A stretch of DNA of 49,607 nucleotides from Defluviitaleaceae bacterium (GTDB lineage: Bacteria > Bacillota > Clostridia > Lachnospirales > WQUN01), in assembly GCA_009786685.1 (NCBI GenBank), contig WQRQ01000005.1, positions 1-49,607 of the forward strand. Direction: 5' to 3'. The translations under genes and the position numbers were made by a program. Positions within the stretch are counted from its first letter, which is position 1, and each line of letters starts with the position of its first letter. The notes beneath the pieces are model-generated. The model saw only the letters and a program-made list of their open reading frames with translations. It made no database searches and was not told the DNA's origin. Positions 1 to 11,278 of the stretch are shown here, piece by piece.

Positions 1-197
1 GATAACGACAACGGTAATGACGACGACAACGGCAACGACGACGACAACGGTAATGACGACGACAACGGCAACGACGACGATAACGGCGACGATAACGATA
101 ATGGCGACGACAACGGCGATGACAACGGCGATGATAACGACAACGGTAATGACGACGACAACGGTAATGACGACGACAACGGCGACGACAACGACGA
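1..197 (+). repeat. in-frame tandem repeat coding for Asp/Asn/Gly
   Basis: GAC, AAC, GGC and GAT codons recur in units of roughly 12 to 21 bases, for example GACGACGACAACGGC. The repeat begins before the window and ends at the Thr-Pro-Pro that opens the folded domain. Unit length is a multiple of three, so copy-number change would keep the frame. Confidence 0.85.
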
Positions 198-1077
198 CAC
201 CCCTCCATCTCTTGATGCGGATATTGAGATATTAAGTAACGCGTTTATCGCCTTTTATGAGCATTATGCAATTACGCTTGCCACCTACCTTCATATGATT
301 GATTTGATGGATATGTTTGGTTACGACGCCGACAGCACCATTCCGCTGGCCACCTTGTCCCCGCCGCTTTTCGAAATGGGCGAAAGGATACTGGCAGGCT
401 TCGACCTTGCGTACGAAATCGGCTTCGACAACTTTACCGCCATACCAAACACGCACTTCCCCGTGGAGTTGTACCAAATTACGACTGACAATAATACCGG
501 TGTCCATCATTTTTTTGGGCTGGCATCCGCCAGGCTGGAAGAAATCCGCAGCATCGGTGCAAGCCTTGGCAGCATAGGCTACGCGCTGGAAGCCGCAGAC
601 TACTATAACGCCTATCAAATATGGCCAAATTGGACACTCACCAAACAAAACATCGTACGAGACCTTGTAGCCCTTACCTACGCACGCAACGAGGTACTCG
701 CAAATATGTACAGGGTTGACGAGCTAAAGGACTTTATAGGTCTACATCTATACAACTATCCTCATCTTAGCGACGACCTTTTCGTTGACATCAACATCAT
801 AACCCGCCCAACCCTCGTAACAGAAGTTAACGACGCACTATACACATTAAATTTAGCCCAAAGGATAAATTCCATCCCCGGCTTTTCGTTTACGGGCTTT
901 GTGGCACTGCCACCTTCTACGCCATTGGCTACGACTATCGAATTTGCACAGCTCCATCAAGGAGCCTCCATCGACCTCGCACTCTTTACCCTCGGCGAAA
1001 GAGGCGAATACCTGCACTCCATGCACAGCGAGGTATCCGACCTTATAGCCCAACTTTACACCATGGCAACCACATAA
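1..1077 (+). CDS. Asp/Asn/Gly-repeat protein, 3' part only
   Basis: The reading frame is open from the first base of the window, so the true start lies upstream. Residues 1 to about 66 are an acidic low-complexity run built from units such as DNGNDDD. About 290 residues of mixed, probably mainly alpha-helical sequence follow, with no membrane segment and no motif I can name. Acidic Asp/Asn runs of this kind often act as flexible spacers in exported or surface lipoproteins of Clostridia, but the N-terminus that would show a signal peptide or lipobox is missing. The stop is TAA at 1075-1077, and the next gene starts 21 bases later on the same strand. Function unknown. Confidence 0.75.
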   Translation, partial: DNDNGNDDDNGNDDDNGNDDDNGNDDDNGDDNDNGDDNGDDNGDDNDNGNDDDNGNDDDNGDDNDDTPPSLDADIEILSNAFIAFYEHYAITLATYLHMIDLMDMFGYDADSTIPLATLSPPLFEMGERILAGFDLAYEIGFDNFTAIPNTHFPVELYQITTDNNTGVHHFFGLASARLEEIRSIGASLGSIGYALEAADYYNAYQIWPNWTLTKQNIVRDLVALTYARNEVLANMYRVDELKDFIGLHLYNYPHLSDDLFVDINIITRPTLVTEVNDALYTLNLAQRINSIPGFSFTGFVALPPSTPLATTIEFAQLHQGASIDLALFTLGERGEYLHSMHSEVSDLIAQLYTMATT

Positions 1078-1098
1078 AAACAAAAGGGGCGATTACAA

Positions 1099-2556
1099 GT
1101 GGACGACAACGCGAGCGATTTTAAAGAAATATTTGACCTTGTAATAGCGTTTAACGAAGAGACACGGTACGAAAAGCTGCTTAACATCATATTAAAAAAG
1201 ATGATGGGCTTTACAAAGTCCGACGCGGGTACGCTGTACATCGTGGAAAATAACGAGTTGCATTTTCGTATTGTGCGTAATATAACGCTGGGTATCTACA
1301 AACAGGAGAATATAGACCTACCGGCGCAGCCCATTGTAAAAAACTCGGAGAGTGTAAGTGTGTACTCCGCCTTTAACAATGAGATGGTAGTGGTAGACGA
1401 CGTTTACACCGACACAAGGTTTAATTTCGCGGGTTCAAAAAACTACGACAAAATGACGGGTTATACCACCCGTTCCATGCTTGTAATGCCCCTTACCTTT
1501 CATAAAAAGGAAGAAGAAGAGGTGCTTGGCGTAATACAACTGCTAAACGCGCAGTCGTATAACGACGTGCGCACGCTTACGCTATTGCCCGGCCTTGCCA
1601 ACATAGCAGCAAGCACCCTTGCCAATCTCACCCACCTTAGCGAAATCCGTTCGCTTTTCCATTCCTTTGCGACAGCGATGGCAAAAACCATCGACGAGCG
1701 GTCTTCGTATAACAGTAACCACACGATAAATGTGGCAACTTTATGCGAAAAATTTGCATTATATCTAAACACAAAATACGACAGCGGCGAGTTATACTTC
1801 GACGACCGCCGCTTGGAAGAGCTAACGATGTCAGCGATTTTGCATGACATCGGCAAAATCATCACGCCCGTGTCCATTATGGATAAATCCGACCGCCTTG
1901 GCGAAAGGCTACCCTTGGTGCGTTTCCGTTTCGAGCTTAAACGCCTGCAATTGGAAAACGCAAACCACAACGGAACGATTAGCCAAAAGGACTACAGCCA
2001 ACAATCCGAAACCCTGCGCTTGGCAAAAAAGCTTGTAGAAAAGGTAGTAATCCCCTCCCCTATTTCCGAAAACCAAGTTGCGGAAATCCAAGCTCTTTCG
2101 TGTCTTACATACACGGATTTTGAAGGAAACGACGCTCCGCTTTTGGATAAGGAGGATATCGAGTCGTTATCTGTGCGCTTTGGCACGCTAACAGCGGGAG
2201 AACGCCGCGTAATGCAAGAGCACGCCGCCATCACAGGCCGCATTTTAGAAAACGCGTCGTTTTCCAGATACTACGGCAATGTGCTTAGGTGGGCGCAGAG
2301 CCACCATGAGTTTCTCGACGGCAGCGGCTATCCGCAAGGTATACAGGGCGACGACATTACCACGGAGATTTGTATACTTACCATGATGGATATATTTGAA
2401 GCACTCACCGCCGTCGACCGCCCGTACAAAAAAGCCATGAGCATAGACAACGCATTTAACATCCTCACCACCATGGCAGAAGAAGGCAAACTAAACGCCG
2501 AACTTGTACAAATGTTTTGGCAAAGCAAATGCTGGGAAGGAGTGGTGGGGCAATGA
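1099..2556 (+). CDS. GAF domain HD-GYP phosphohydrolase (c-di-GMP phosphodiesterase type)
   Basis: GTG start preceded by AAAAGGGGCG. Residues about 10-180 form a GAF-type sensor domain. Residues about 195-470 form an HD-GYP domain: His249-Asp250 in HDIGK, a later His in QEHAAITG, the HH pair in SHHEFLDG, and Gly-Tyr-Pro at 410-412, so the metal-site and signature residues are present. HD-GYP proteins hydrolyse cyclic di-GMP. About 110 residues separate HDIGK from the second His motif, whereas canonical members have about 30; this insertion starts with MDKSDRLGER and looks helical. The gene overlaps the next one by ATGA, and three genes form one operon. Substrate is inferred from the family. 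No transmembrane segment is seen, so it is probably cytosolic. Confidence 0.88.
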   Translation: MDDNASDFKEIFDLVIAFNEETRYEKLLNIILKKMMGFTKSDAGTLYIVENNELHFRIVRNITLGIYKQENIDLPAQPIVKNSESVSVYSAFNNEMVVVDDVYTDTRFNFAGSKNYDKMTGYTTRSMLVMPLTFHKKEEEEVLGVIQLLNAQSYNDVRTLTLLPGLANIAASTLANLTHLSEIRSLFHSFATAMAKTIDERSSYNSNHTINVATLCEKFALYLNTKYDSGELYFDDRRLEELTMSAILHDIGKIITPVSIMDKSDRLGERLPLVRFRFELKRLQLENANHNGTISQKDYSQQSETLRLAKKLVEKVVIPSPISENQVAEIQALSCLTYTDFEGNDAPLLDKEDIESLSVRFGTLTAGERRVMQEHAAITGRILENASFSRYYGNVLRWAQSHHEFLDGSGYPQGIQGDDITTEICILTMMDIFEALTAVDRPYKKAMSIDNAFNILTTMAEEGKLNAELVQMFWQSKCWEGVVGQ

Positions 2557-3368
2557 CAGCAAAAATCTACGGTTGCCGAGGCTCTACCCCGGTTTCGCAA
2601 AAAGAGTCGCGCTTTGGCGGCAACACCTCCTGCATCACCATAAAATCCGACGACGACGTACTTATACTGGACGCAGGCTCCGGTCTCACAAACATGCCAA
2701 AACCAAGCAAAGATGTTAACATTTTAATAAGCCACCTCCACCTCGACCATATCATAGGTCTTTCTATGTTTAACCCGGCATGGGGCAAAGATAACGTCGC
2801 AAACATCTACACATGCAGTCGGGGAGACAAGCCTATTCGCGAGCAGGTGTTTGGCGTATTTAAGCCACCCTTTTGGCCTGTTTCCATGGAAGAAATATCC
2901 ACGGCAAATGTCACGGAAATCACACCGGATATTCCGTTTACCGTGGGCAGTTTTACCATCACACCGTTTTTGGCCAGCCACTCCGACAAAACCTTGGCAT
3001 TCCACGTCACCGACAACAAAAAAAGCCTGGTATACCTACTCGACTGCGAAACAGAAAAAATGAACACCACAGAACGCCTAAACCTAAAAAAGCACTGCAC
3101 AAATGCCGACCTGGTAATCTTTGACGCCACATATTCCGATGAGGACTACCCGCGTCACGTGGGCTGGGGGCATTCCACCGTGGGGCAAGGCGTAAAGCTC
3201 GCAGGCGAATTCTCATGCAAAACGATGATATTTTCACATTTTGCGCAGCACTACTCCGACACCGAGATACTAAACTGGGAACGCCACTTTACCGCCGAAG
3301 GCGTGGCAGATGCGTCGGGCGCGTCAAAATTCATTCTCGCACACGACGGATTGGAGATTAGCATATGA
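2553..3368 (+). CDS. metallo-beta-lactamase-fold hydrolase
   Basis: A 271-residue protein. I chose the ATG at 2553 because it overlaps the upstream stop as ATGA and sits 7 bases after GGAAGGAGTGG; an upstream in-frame ATG at 2517 has no such site. The N-terminus has the GCRGSTP motif, and the metal-binding HxHxDH motif is at residues 61-66 (HLHLDH). Later conserved acids and histidines (DCET, DATYSDEDY, GWGHS, FSHF) complete a two-metal site. This MBL subfamily includes phosphodiesterase-like enzymes. Its position between a c-di-GMP-type phosphodiesterase and an adenylate cyclase makes a nucleotide-signal substrate such as cAMP a reasonable inference, but the sequence alone does not prove it. 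Confidence 0.85.
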   Translation: MTAKIYGCRGSTPVSQKESRFGGNTSCITIKSDDDVLILDAGSGLTNMPKPSKDVNILISHLHLDHIIGLSMFNPAWGKDNVANIYTCSRGDKPIREQVFGVFKPPFWPVSMEEISTANVTEITPDIPFTVGSFTITPFLASHSDKTLAFHVTDNKKSLVYLLDCETEKMNTTERLNLKKHCTNADLVIFDATYSDEDYPRHVGWGHSTVGQGVKLAGEFSCKTMIFSHFAQHYSDTEILNWERHFTAEGVADASGASKFILAHDGLEISI

Positions 3369-5161
3369 AGGCAAAAACGATAAAACGCCTCGTCAGCATT
3401 GGCGTGGCGATTTTTTTAATGTATGTACTGGTTTTCACAAGCCTATTCGAATCGGTGGAATACCGCGTGCAGGACGCCGCATTTCAATGGCCCGGCGTCA
3501 CCCACTACGACATCATGGTAATCGGCATAGACGAACGCGCACTGGCAAAGTTTGACCGCTGGCCGTGGCCGCGGCATGTGATGGCGGAAGCAATACATAT
3601 TCTAAACAGCGACCCCTCCGCCCGCCCCGCAGTCATAGCAATAGACGTAATGTTTAGCGAAGAAGACCGCCTGTCACCGGAAGGCGACGCGGCATTGGTC
3701 GCCGCCGCCCGCTCCTACGACAACATACTCATGGCGTCATCCTTTGTAATCGGCATAGACCGCGACACACTTTCTCTGGAGCCTGTAGTTACCGGCATTG
3801 ACAAGCCCTTCCCCACGCTTTTGCCATATGTACGGCATGGGATTGTTAACGGGATACACAGCAACGACGGCTTTATCCGCGACGCCCTGCTTTGGGAGCG
3901 TGTGGGGGGCGAGCGCGTATATTCCTTCCCCGTGATGGCGGCAAAAATGTATCTCAGAATGCACGAGACAAGCGAATTTGTACAAAATAATGCAGAAATG
4001 TACCTGCGCTTTACAGGTGAGCCGGGGGACACAGGCAATCCCGGTTGTTTTTTTATGTTCTCCTTTGCAGAAATCTTTGAAGAGGACTTCGACCCCGCGC
4101 TGGTGCAGGACGCGATTGTGCTGATAGGCCCCTACGCCATCGGCATGATGGACCACTACCAAGTCGCCATAACACACGGCGCACATATGTACGGCGTAGA
4201 AATCCATGCCAACACAGTGCAAGCCTTGCTGGAAGGCATGTATACACTACGCGCAACGCCGCTGCTTGCGAGACCGGTAATCATCGCGATTATCCTGCTT
4301 GCGCTGGCAGTCGGAGAGCTGCTTAAAATGCGCCACTCCCTTATCGCTTTTGCCGCCGCCTCCGTTAGTTACCTTGCCGTCGCGCTGTATTTTTTCTTTC
4401 TGCAAGGGCTGGTGCTACCGCTTTTCGCGCCGCTTTTCGCGCTTATATTCATAGCCATCTACCAGCTAATCTACAGCTACGTGCTGCAAGAAATCGAAAA
4501 AAGTAAGCTCCGCAAAATTTTTGAAAAATACGTAGACCCCAAGCTCGTAAACGAATTAATAAAAAGCGGCGAAGCCGAAGCCAACACCGCAGGCAAAAAG
4601 AAGGACATCGCCGTAGTATTTGTAGACGTACGCGGCTTTACCCCCATGACAGAAGCCCTGCGCGACACCCCGGAAATCATAGTGCAAACCCTAAACGAGT
4701 ACCTTGAGCTAACCACCGACTCCGTATTTAAAAACGGCGGCAGCATAGATAAATTTATAGGCGACGCAACCATGGCACTATTCAACGGCTTTGTGCCGCT
4801 GGAAGACTATGTATACCGCTCCGTAAAATCCGCCTGGGACATGGTGCAAGGCGCGGACGCCGTAAACCAAACGATAAAAGAAAAATTTGGCATAGAAATA
4901 GGCTTTGGTATAGGCATCCACTGCGGCGAAGCCATAGTAGGCAACCTGGGCAGCGAGTTCCGCAAGGACTACACCGCCATAGGCGACACAGTAAACACCG
5001 CCGCCCGCTTAGAATCCAACGCAAAAAAATCCCAAGTCCTGATAAGCCGCGACGTCTACGACCTATTAGGCGACAGAATCACAGCAAGCTCCATAGGCGA
5101 AGTCCCACTAAAGGGCAAAAGCATACCCATGGAGCTGTTTGAGCTTACCGGCGTGAAGTAA
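3365..5161 (+). CDS. CHASE2 sensor class III adenylate cyclase
   Basis: A 598-residue membrane signalling enzyme. One N-terminal membrane helix (about residues 9-27) is followed by an extracellular CHASE2 sensor domain to about residue 290, then three closely spaced membrane helices (about 300-375), a short linker, and the cyclase domain from about 410. Metal-binding Asp421 (VDVRGFT) and Asp467 (FIGDAT) are present. Adenine-selecting Lys463 and Asp541, plus the transition-state pair Asn544 and Arg548 (NTAARLE), match adenylate rather than guanylate cyclases. The start overlaps the upstream stop as ATGA. It probably makes cAMP in response to an external signal. Last gene of the operon; the next gene is on the other strand. 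Confidence 0.92.
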   Translation: MKAKTIKRLVSIGVAIFLMYVLVFTSLFESVEYRVQDAAFQWPGVTHYDIMVIGIDERALAKFDRWPWPRHVMAEAIHILNSDPSARPAVIAIDVMFSEEDRLSPEGDAALVAAARSYDNILMASSFVIGIDRDTLSLEPVVTGIDKPFPTLLPYVRHGIVNGIHSNDGFIRDALLWERVGGERVYSFPVMAAKMYLRMHETSEFVQNNAEMYLRFTGEPGDTGNPGCFFMFSFAEIFEEDFDPALVQDAIVLIGPYAIGMMDHYQVAITHGAHMYGVEIHANTVQALLEGMYTLRATPLLARPVIIAIILLALAVGELLKMRHSLIAFAAASVSYLAVALYFFFLQGLVLPLFAPLFALIFIAIYQLIYSYVLQEIEKSKLRKIFEKYVDPKLVNELIKSGEAEANTAGKKKDIAVVFVDVRGFTPMTEALRDTPEIIVQTLNEYLELTTDSVFKNGGSIDKFIGDATMALFNGFVPLEDYVYRSVKSAWDMVQGADAVNQTIKEKFGIEIGFGIGIHCGEAIVGNLGSEFRKDYTAIGDTVNTAARLESNAKKSQVLISRDVYDLLGDRITASSIGEVPLKGKSIPMELFELTGVK

Positions 5162-5164
5162 TTA

Positions 5165-6724
5165 TTACGGCTCTATTTCAAAAAATCTTTCCAAAAAGCC
5201 CCTGCCCGCGTCGCTTAGCCCGGGTGTATTAATGACGCTGTTAATCGAAGGCGGTCTCTCCGGGTCAAATCTTACAGGCAGCCGCTCGACATCCCGCATA
5301 GAAGGCATACCCGGCTGATTAGCCGCCGACGTATCCATAAAGCCATCAAAGCTGCCATTCTCGTTAAAGAACTCCAACGCCGCACGAAACATACCGCTTA
5401 TATGCTCCATGAGCCGATTGGCTTCTGCCCTTATCCTCGCGTTGGTATCTGTCTGCAATTTAGTGAGCGTCATATCCTCTTGCTCCATGGTGTAATGAGG
5501 TGATAATCGCACCAGATTTTCGGAAATCATACGAGCAATTTCTTCGCCCGCCCGCAAAAAGCCGTTTTCCAATGCCTGCAAACGCGCCGCCAGCTCGTCA
5601 CCCTCAAAGCGCGATTCCAGATACATTCTCATAACCTTAAATTCTTCAAAGCCCAAATCCAGCCCCATAAACGTAAATGTTTCAAGTAATATCCACGTAA
5701 ACTGAGCTTCTATGTGAGCAAAATGGTCTTCGTTAGTTGCCGCGCTTAGGGATGGGTCTAAAAATCCGCCCATTGTTGGGTTTCTGTTTACCACCTCTAT
5801 GCCGTTGCTCCAGCGTTGCCCCGCAACCGTTGGCATATCCAAGAAATCCCTGTTCATAATGCCGTACAAAAAGTCCCTGCCGCTTTCGCTTAAATCGGAA
5901 TCATCGGCGGTTTCGAGCCTATCACCTGTGATAATTAGAATATCATTAAATGAAAGCTGCCCCGGTATATTAGCCGCAGCAGTATCCGCAAAGCCCTCAA
6001 AGCTACCGTTTGCCCTAAAGAAATCCATAGCAGCATGAAAGGTTTGGTTTACGTGATTTTGAATATTTGTGGAGGTTATCATCCATGCTATGGATTCGCT
6101 CCTGTCCCCGGAGGTGGGCAGCGAGCCTGCTATCCCCGACATGTTCATTATGTTAAGTGCTTGCGTCCTCGCATGGTATAGCGCGGCATGTCTGAAGGCC
6201 TCGTCCAAAAACGCAAGCCGCCTGCTAAGGTCGTCGCCCTTGTAGCCTTCCGTAATCTCGGCGTGCATTTGCTCAAAACGCGCAAAAACATCACTGCCGT
6301 CCATTAGCTGCTGTATAATATCTTGCCTGATAATGTCATTTTGAAGCCGATGCTGCGTTTGCAGATTGTCAACAAAAGCAACCGCCAAATCCAATGCCAC
6401 GAGGCGTTTCTCTTGCTCGTCGCCCTTGTAGTTTTCCATAATCTCGGAATGTAACCGCTCGAAACGTGCCTTGTTTTCCTGGGGACAGAAATTATCGCCA
6501 TCATTGCCATCCTTCAGCTGATGAATGAAGTTCAAACGAAAACCATCCGCCTCCAACAAAGAGCCGTCAATCTTATATGCTTCCATTTCTGCTAACGCCT
6601 TTAGCGAGCCTTGGTGGTCGATGGGGGTAAGCCTTTGGTTTAACCTCGTCCTGTACGACGGCATTTGTCTGCCGTTTACCGCATTTTGACGCCCCGATTG
6701 CGGCATTGTAAATTGTATGTTCAT
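5165..6724 (-). CDS. repeat-containing protein of unknown function
   Basis: A 519-residue protein. The start at 6724 follows AGGGGATT by about 8 bases; the longer frame from 6817 has no such site. There is no signal peptide or membrane helix. At least three related units are visible, each with a pattern like F..hHxEI.E.YKGD....RL..LD.AF (around residues 90-130, 150-190 and 370-410). Two copies of another unit carry FF..NGSF.GF.DT.AAN.PG (around 230-260 and 460-490). The protein is helical and acidic. I do not recognise the family. It is transcribed toward the cyclase operon, ending 3 bases from it, and forms its own unit. Confidence 0.75.
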   Translation of the reverse strand: MNIQFTMPQSGRQNAVNGRQMPSYRTRLNQRLTPIDHQGSLKALAEMEAYKIDGSLLEADGFRLNFIHQLKDGNDGDNFCPQENKARFERLHSEIMENYKGDEQEKRLVALDLAVAFVDNLQTQHRLQNDIIRQDIIQQLMDGSDVFARFEQMHAEITEGYKGDDLSRRLAFLDEAFRHAALYHARTQALNIMNMSGIAGSLPTSGDRSESIAWMITSTNIQNHVNQTFHAAMDFFRANGSFEGFADTAAANIPGQLSFNDILIITGDRLETADDSDLSESGRDFLYGIMNRDFLDMPTVAGQRWSNGIEVVNRNPTMGGFLDPSLSAATNEDHFAHIEAQFTWILLETFTFMGLDLGFEEFKVMRMYLESRFEGDELAARLQALENGFLRAGEEIARMISENLVRLSPHYTMEQEDMTLTKLQTDTNARIRAEANRLMEHISGMFRAALEFFNENGSFDGFMDTSAANQPGMPSMRDVERLPVRFDPERPPSINSVINTPGLSDAGRGFLERFFEIEP

Positions 6725-6864
6725 TCTTAGTAATCCCCTAACACCGGAATTTTTACTACATATGTACATCGGATACCACCACGCGAACACAAAAGCGAAC
6801 ATCCGCAAACGTATCAAATAAATACGTTCGCGGAAATGCAGCGAAATAATTCATAATCGGCCTC

Positions 6865-6894
6865 TTGACAATTATGCAATCAGTGATATATATT
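6865..6894 (+). promoter_or_regulatory. sigma-A-type promoter of the PadR gene
   Basis: TTGACA at 6865-6870 and TATATT at 6889-6894 are separated by 18 bases and lie 30 bases upstream of the PadR start. Partly palindromic AT-rich sequence with ACATGT and CATATG just downstream could be the PadR operator; this is inference. Confidence 0.6.
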
Positions 6895-6924
6895 ACATGT
6901 ATCATATGACACGAGGTGATTACT

Positions 6925-7482
6925 ATGTCATTACCATTGGGACTGCTCGGCCTACTGCGCTACAACACCAACACGGGATACGACTTGTCAAAGCTGTTTA
7001 AGGAATCGCTAAACAGCTTTTGGCACGCACAGCACAGCCAAATCCACCGAGAACTCACCCGCATGGAAGAAAAAGGCTGGGTATCTTCGCAAAACGTTAT
7101 CCAAGAAGGCCGACCAAACAAGCGCGTGTACTCCATCACCGACAAAGGCAACGAAGTCTTTAACGAATGGATGAACGAGCCGGCAGACCTTCTCTGCAAC
7201 CGCCATAATCCGCTATTGATGTCGGTCTTCTTCGGAGCGGCCTCCCCGCAAGAAACATTACGCCGCCTAAAAATAGTCCGCGACGAATGGACAGCCATAT
7301 TGGAGCCGAATACCCAAAAACACCGGACACTCATCAACAAATACAAATCCTCCGTCCCAAACGGCGAAAACGAAAGCATGTACTGGCAGATGGTTTTGGA
7401 TTACGGGGTTGCCGACGCAAAAATGATTATAAAATGGGCGCAGGATTGCATAGATAAACTGGAAAAGGAGTTAAACAAATGA
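6925..7482 (+). CDS. PadR family transcriptional regulator
   Basis: A 185-residue protein. I chose the ATG at 6925, 6 bases after AGGTGA, over an in-frame GTG at 6916 that lies inside the ribosome binding site. Residues about 1-80 form the winged-helix PadR domain (LGLLRYNTNTGYDL, then IHRELTRMEEKGWV and RVYSITDKG). The C-terminal half is the helical dimerisation domain seen in long PadR proteins of the Vir type. These proteins repress genes involved in stress or detoxification and often their own. It overlaps the next gene by ATGA, so the acetyltransferase is probably co-regulated. Confidence 0.9.
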   Translation: MSLPLGLLGLLRYNTNTGYDLSKLFKESLNSFWHAQHSQIHRELTRMEEKGWVSSQNVIQEGRPNKRVYSITDKGNEVFNEWMNEPADLLCNRHNPLLMSVFFGAASPQETLRRLKIVRDEWTAILEPNTQKHRTLINKYKSSVPNGENESMYWQMVLDYGVADAKMIIKWAQDCIDKLEKELNK

Positions 7483-8033
7483 TGGAAATAAAACATATAA
7501 AAAAAGGCACCCCCGACGCAATCAAAGCGGAGGAGTTGATAACCTCACTGTTCCCCGAAAGCGAGCAAATACCTATGTTTTTTCTGCTGTCTAGGGCAAA
7601 AAAAGATTTTATTGACTTTTTGGCATTCCATGACAGCGAGTTTGTCGGCTTTGCTTACATGGTTACAAACGGCGATTTAACTTTTATAAACTATCTCGCC
7701 GTTAACAAAAATGTACAATCAAAAGGCTACGGCAGCAAAATTTTAGCCGAAATCAAGGCCCTGTACCCCAAAAACAGGCTTTTCCTAAACCTGGAAGTCT
7801 TGGACGAAAACGCTGAAAATAACCTGCAACGCATAAAACGCAGAGCCTTCTACGAAAGGAACGGATACAAAGATACCGGGATTATCACAACCGTCAACGG
7901 CAATACACTGGACACCATGATTTTAGGCGATACTGTTTCACCGGAAGAAATGCATACCCTGTTTAAAAAATTCACAGGTGCCGTTGTCGGATTTTTTGTC
8001 AAATATAAACTTTCCAAAACCGATAAATTGTAG
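7479..8033 (+). CDS. GNAT family N-acetyltransferase
   Basis: A 184-residue protein. The start overlaps the PadR stop (ATGA). The GNAT core is visible around residues 50-135: a beta strand with FVGFAYMV, the acetyl-CoA-binding VQSKGYGSKIL segment (the Q/RxxGxG/A type), and AFYERNGY near the C-terminal end. The acceptor substrate is unknown. Co-transcription with a PadR regulator suggests modification of a small molecule or of a protein under regulator control. The C-terminal 40 residues lie beyond the usual domain. Confidence 0.85.
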   Translation: MMEIKHIKKGTPDAIKAEELITSLFPESEQIPMFFLLSRAKKDFIDFLAFHDSEFVGFAYMVTNGDLTFINYLAVNKNVQSKGYGSKILAEIKALYPKNRLFLNLEVLDENAENNLQRIKRRAFYERNGYKDTGIITTVNGNTLDTMILGDTVSPEEMHTLFKKFTGAVVGFFVKYKLSKTDKL

Positions 8034-8038
8034 CATAA

Positions 8039-10349
<2,311 letters not shown>

Positions 10350-10556
10350 ATGCGAGGCTTTTGCGACAAAGCGCGGGGTTTGCCCTGTTCTTTGGTAAGG
10401 GGAGATGTGTCATTGGGCTATGCTTGCGAATGCTTCCCCATTCGCAGTAAGTACATGGTTTTAATACCCGCGCAATTTCTTCCCCTTCTGATAAATATAT
10501 TTAATACTATGAGCAAAATTTTTTTTGTTGCGTGTCCTTGTGGAAAAAATTTTTTA

Positions 10557-10585
10557 TTTACTTTGTACAGCTTATTTATTATACT
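10557..10585 (+). promoter_or_regulatory. promoter of mecA
   Basis: TTTACT at 10557-10562 and TATACT at 10580-10585 with a 17-base spacer, 48 bases upstream of the mecA start. The remaining intergenic DNA (10363-10556) contains a GCGAATG/CATTCGC hairpin near 10426-10445 and nothing else that I recognise. Confidence 0.6.
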
Positions 10586-10633
10586 GACGGGAGTATCATA
10601 CTAGATGGCCTAAGGCCTATCGGGGGAAGCTTT

Positions 10634-11278
10634 ATGCGAATCGAAAGAATAAGCGACACGCAAATAAAGTTTGTACTTATGACTGACGACTTGGAAGAAC
10701 GCGATATAAAAATCAACGAGCTTTCTCATGCTTCCGACAAGACCCAGCAGCTTTTTAAGGAAATTATGACGTTGGTGCAAGACGAGTATGAGTTTGTGGA
10801 GGAAGAAACACCGTTGATGTTTGAGGCTATGCGCATGGGCGTGGATAGCCTTGTTGTGGTTGTTACTAAGATGAGCCAAGGCATGGAGAAGGAAAAGCAG
10901 TTTAGCCTAATCCCTGCGGCACGGCAGGAATGCAAGTTTAAGCGCGGCGGTGTGATTAAGCAGCCCGAGATTACGGACGAGGAAAGCCATAGTATTTTTT
11001 CGTTTGACAGCTTTGATATGATGGCGGCGGGGGCTGTGCGCCTTCCCGAGCATTTTGAGGGTACAAGCCAAGTGCATAAAATGGAAAAAACATATTATCT
11101 GGTGATTACCAACGAGACAAAGGATTTGAAGACTACCGCGGAGCTTGAGGCTGTGCTTTATGAGTATGGGCAAAAGCATGTTTCTAACTCGATTAGCCGC
11201 CAATATATTTTGGAGCGCGGTGAGGTTATTATTGCGGAGAATGCGGTGGATAAGCTTAGGATGTACCACGGGTACTAA
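10634..11278 (+). CDS. mecA: adaptor protein MecA (ClpC/ClpP substrate adaptor)
   Basis: A 214-residue protein. The ATG at 10634 follows GGGGGAAG by 6 bases. The N-terminal substrate-binding domain (starting MRIERISDTQIKF, with DLEERDI) and the C-terminal ClpC-binding domain (YYLVI, a Leu-Glu-Ala helix, then LREG-like residues replaced by LERGEVII) are linked by an acidic, variable stretch. MecA-type adaptors deliver regulators such as ComK to ClpCP for degradation. Codons end almost uniformly in G or T, unlike the A/C-ending upstream genes. The gene converges on the helicase gene with a 4-base overlap of stops. Confidence 0.88.
   Translation: MRIERISDTQIKFVLMTDDLEERDIKINELSHASDKTQQLFKEIMTLVQDEYEFVEEETPLMFEAMRMGVDSLVVVVTKMSQGMEKEKQFSLIPAARQECKFKRGGVIKQPEITDEESHSIFSFDSFDMMAAGAVRLPEHFEGTSQVHKMEKTYYLVITNETKDLKTTAELEAVLYEYGQKHVSNSISRQYILERGEVIIAENAVDKLRMYHGY

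Noticed and set aside
17-235. Thr-rich open frame over the tandem repeat
   Set aside because: It is the second frame of the Asp/Asn repeat; the frame open from base 1 continues into a plausible folded domain.
10363-10556. Possible riboswitch upstream of mecA
   Set aside because: Only one short hairpin; none of the conserved cores of c-di-GMP, SAM, TPP or other common riboswitches can be seen.
10350-10604. 84-codon plus-strand frame after the xylanase gene
   Set aside because: No ribosome binding site, runs through the terminator and mecA promoter, and the composition is not protein-like.
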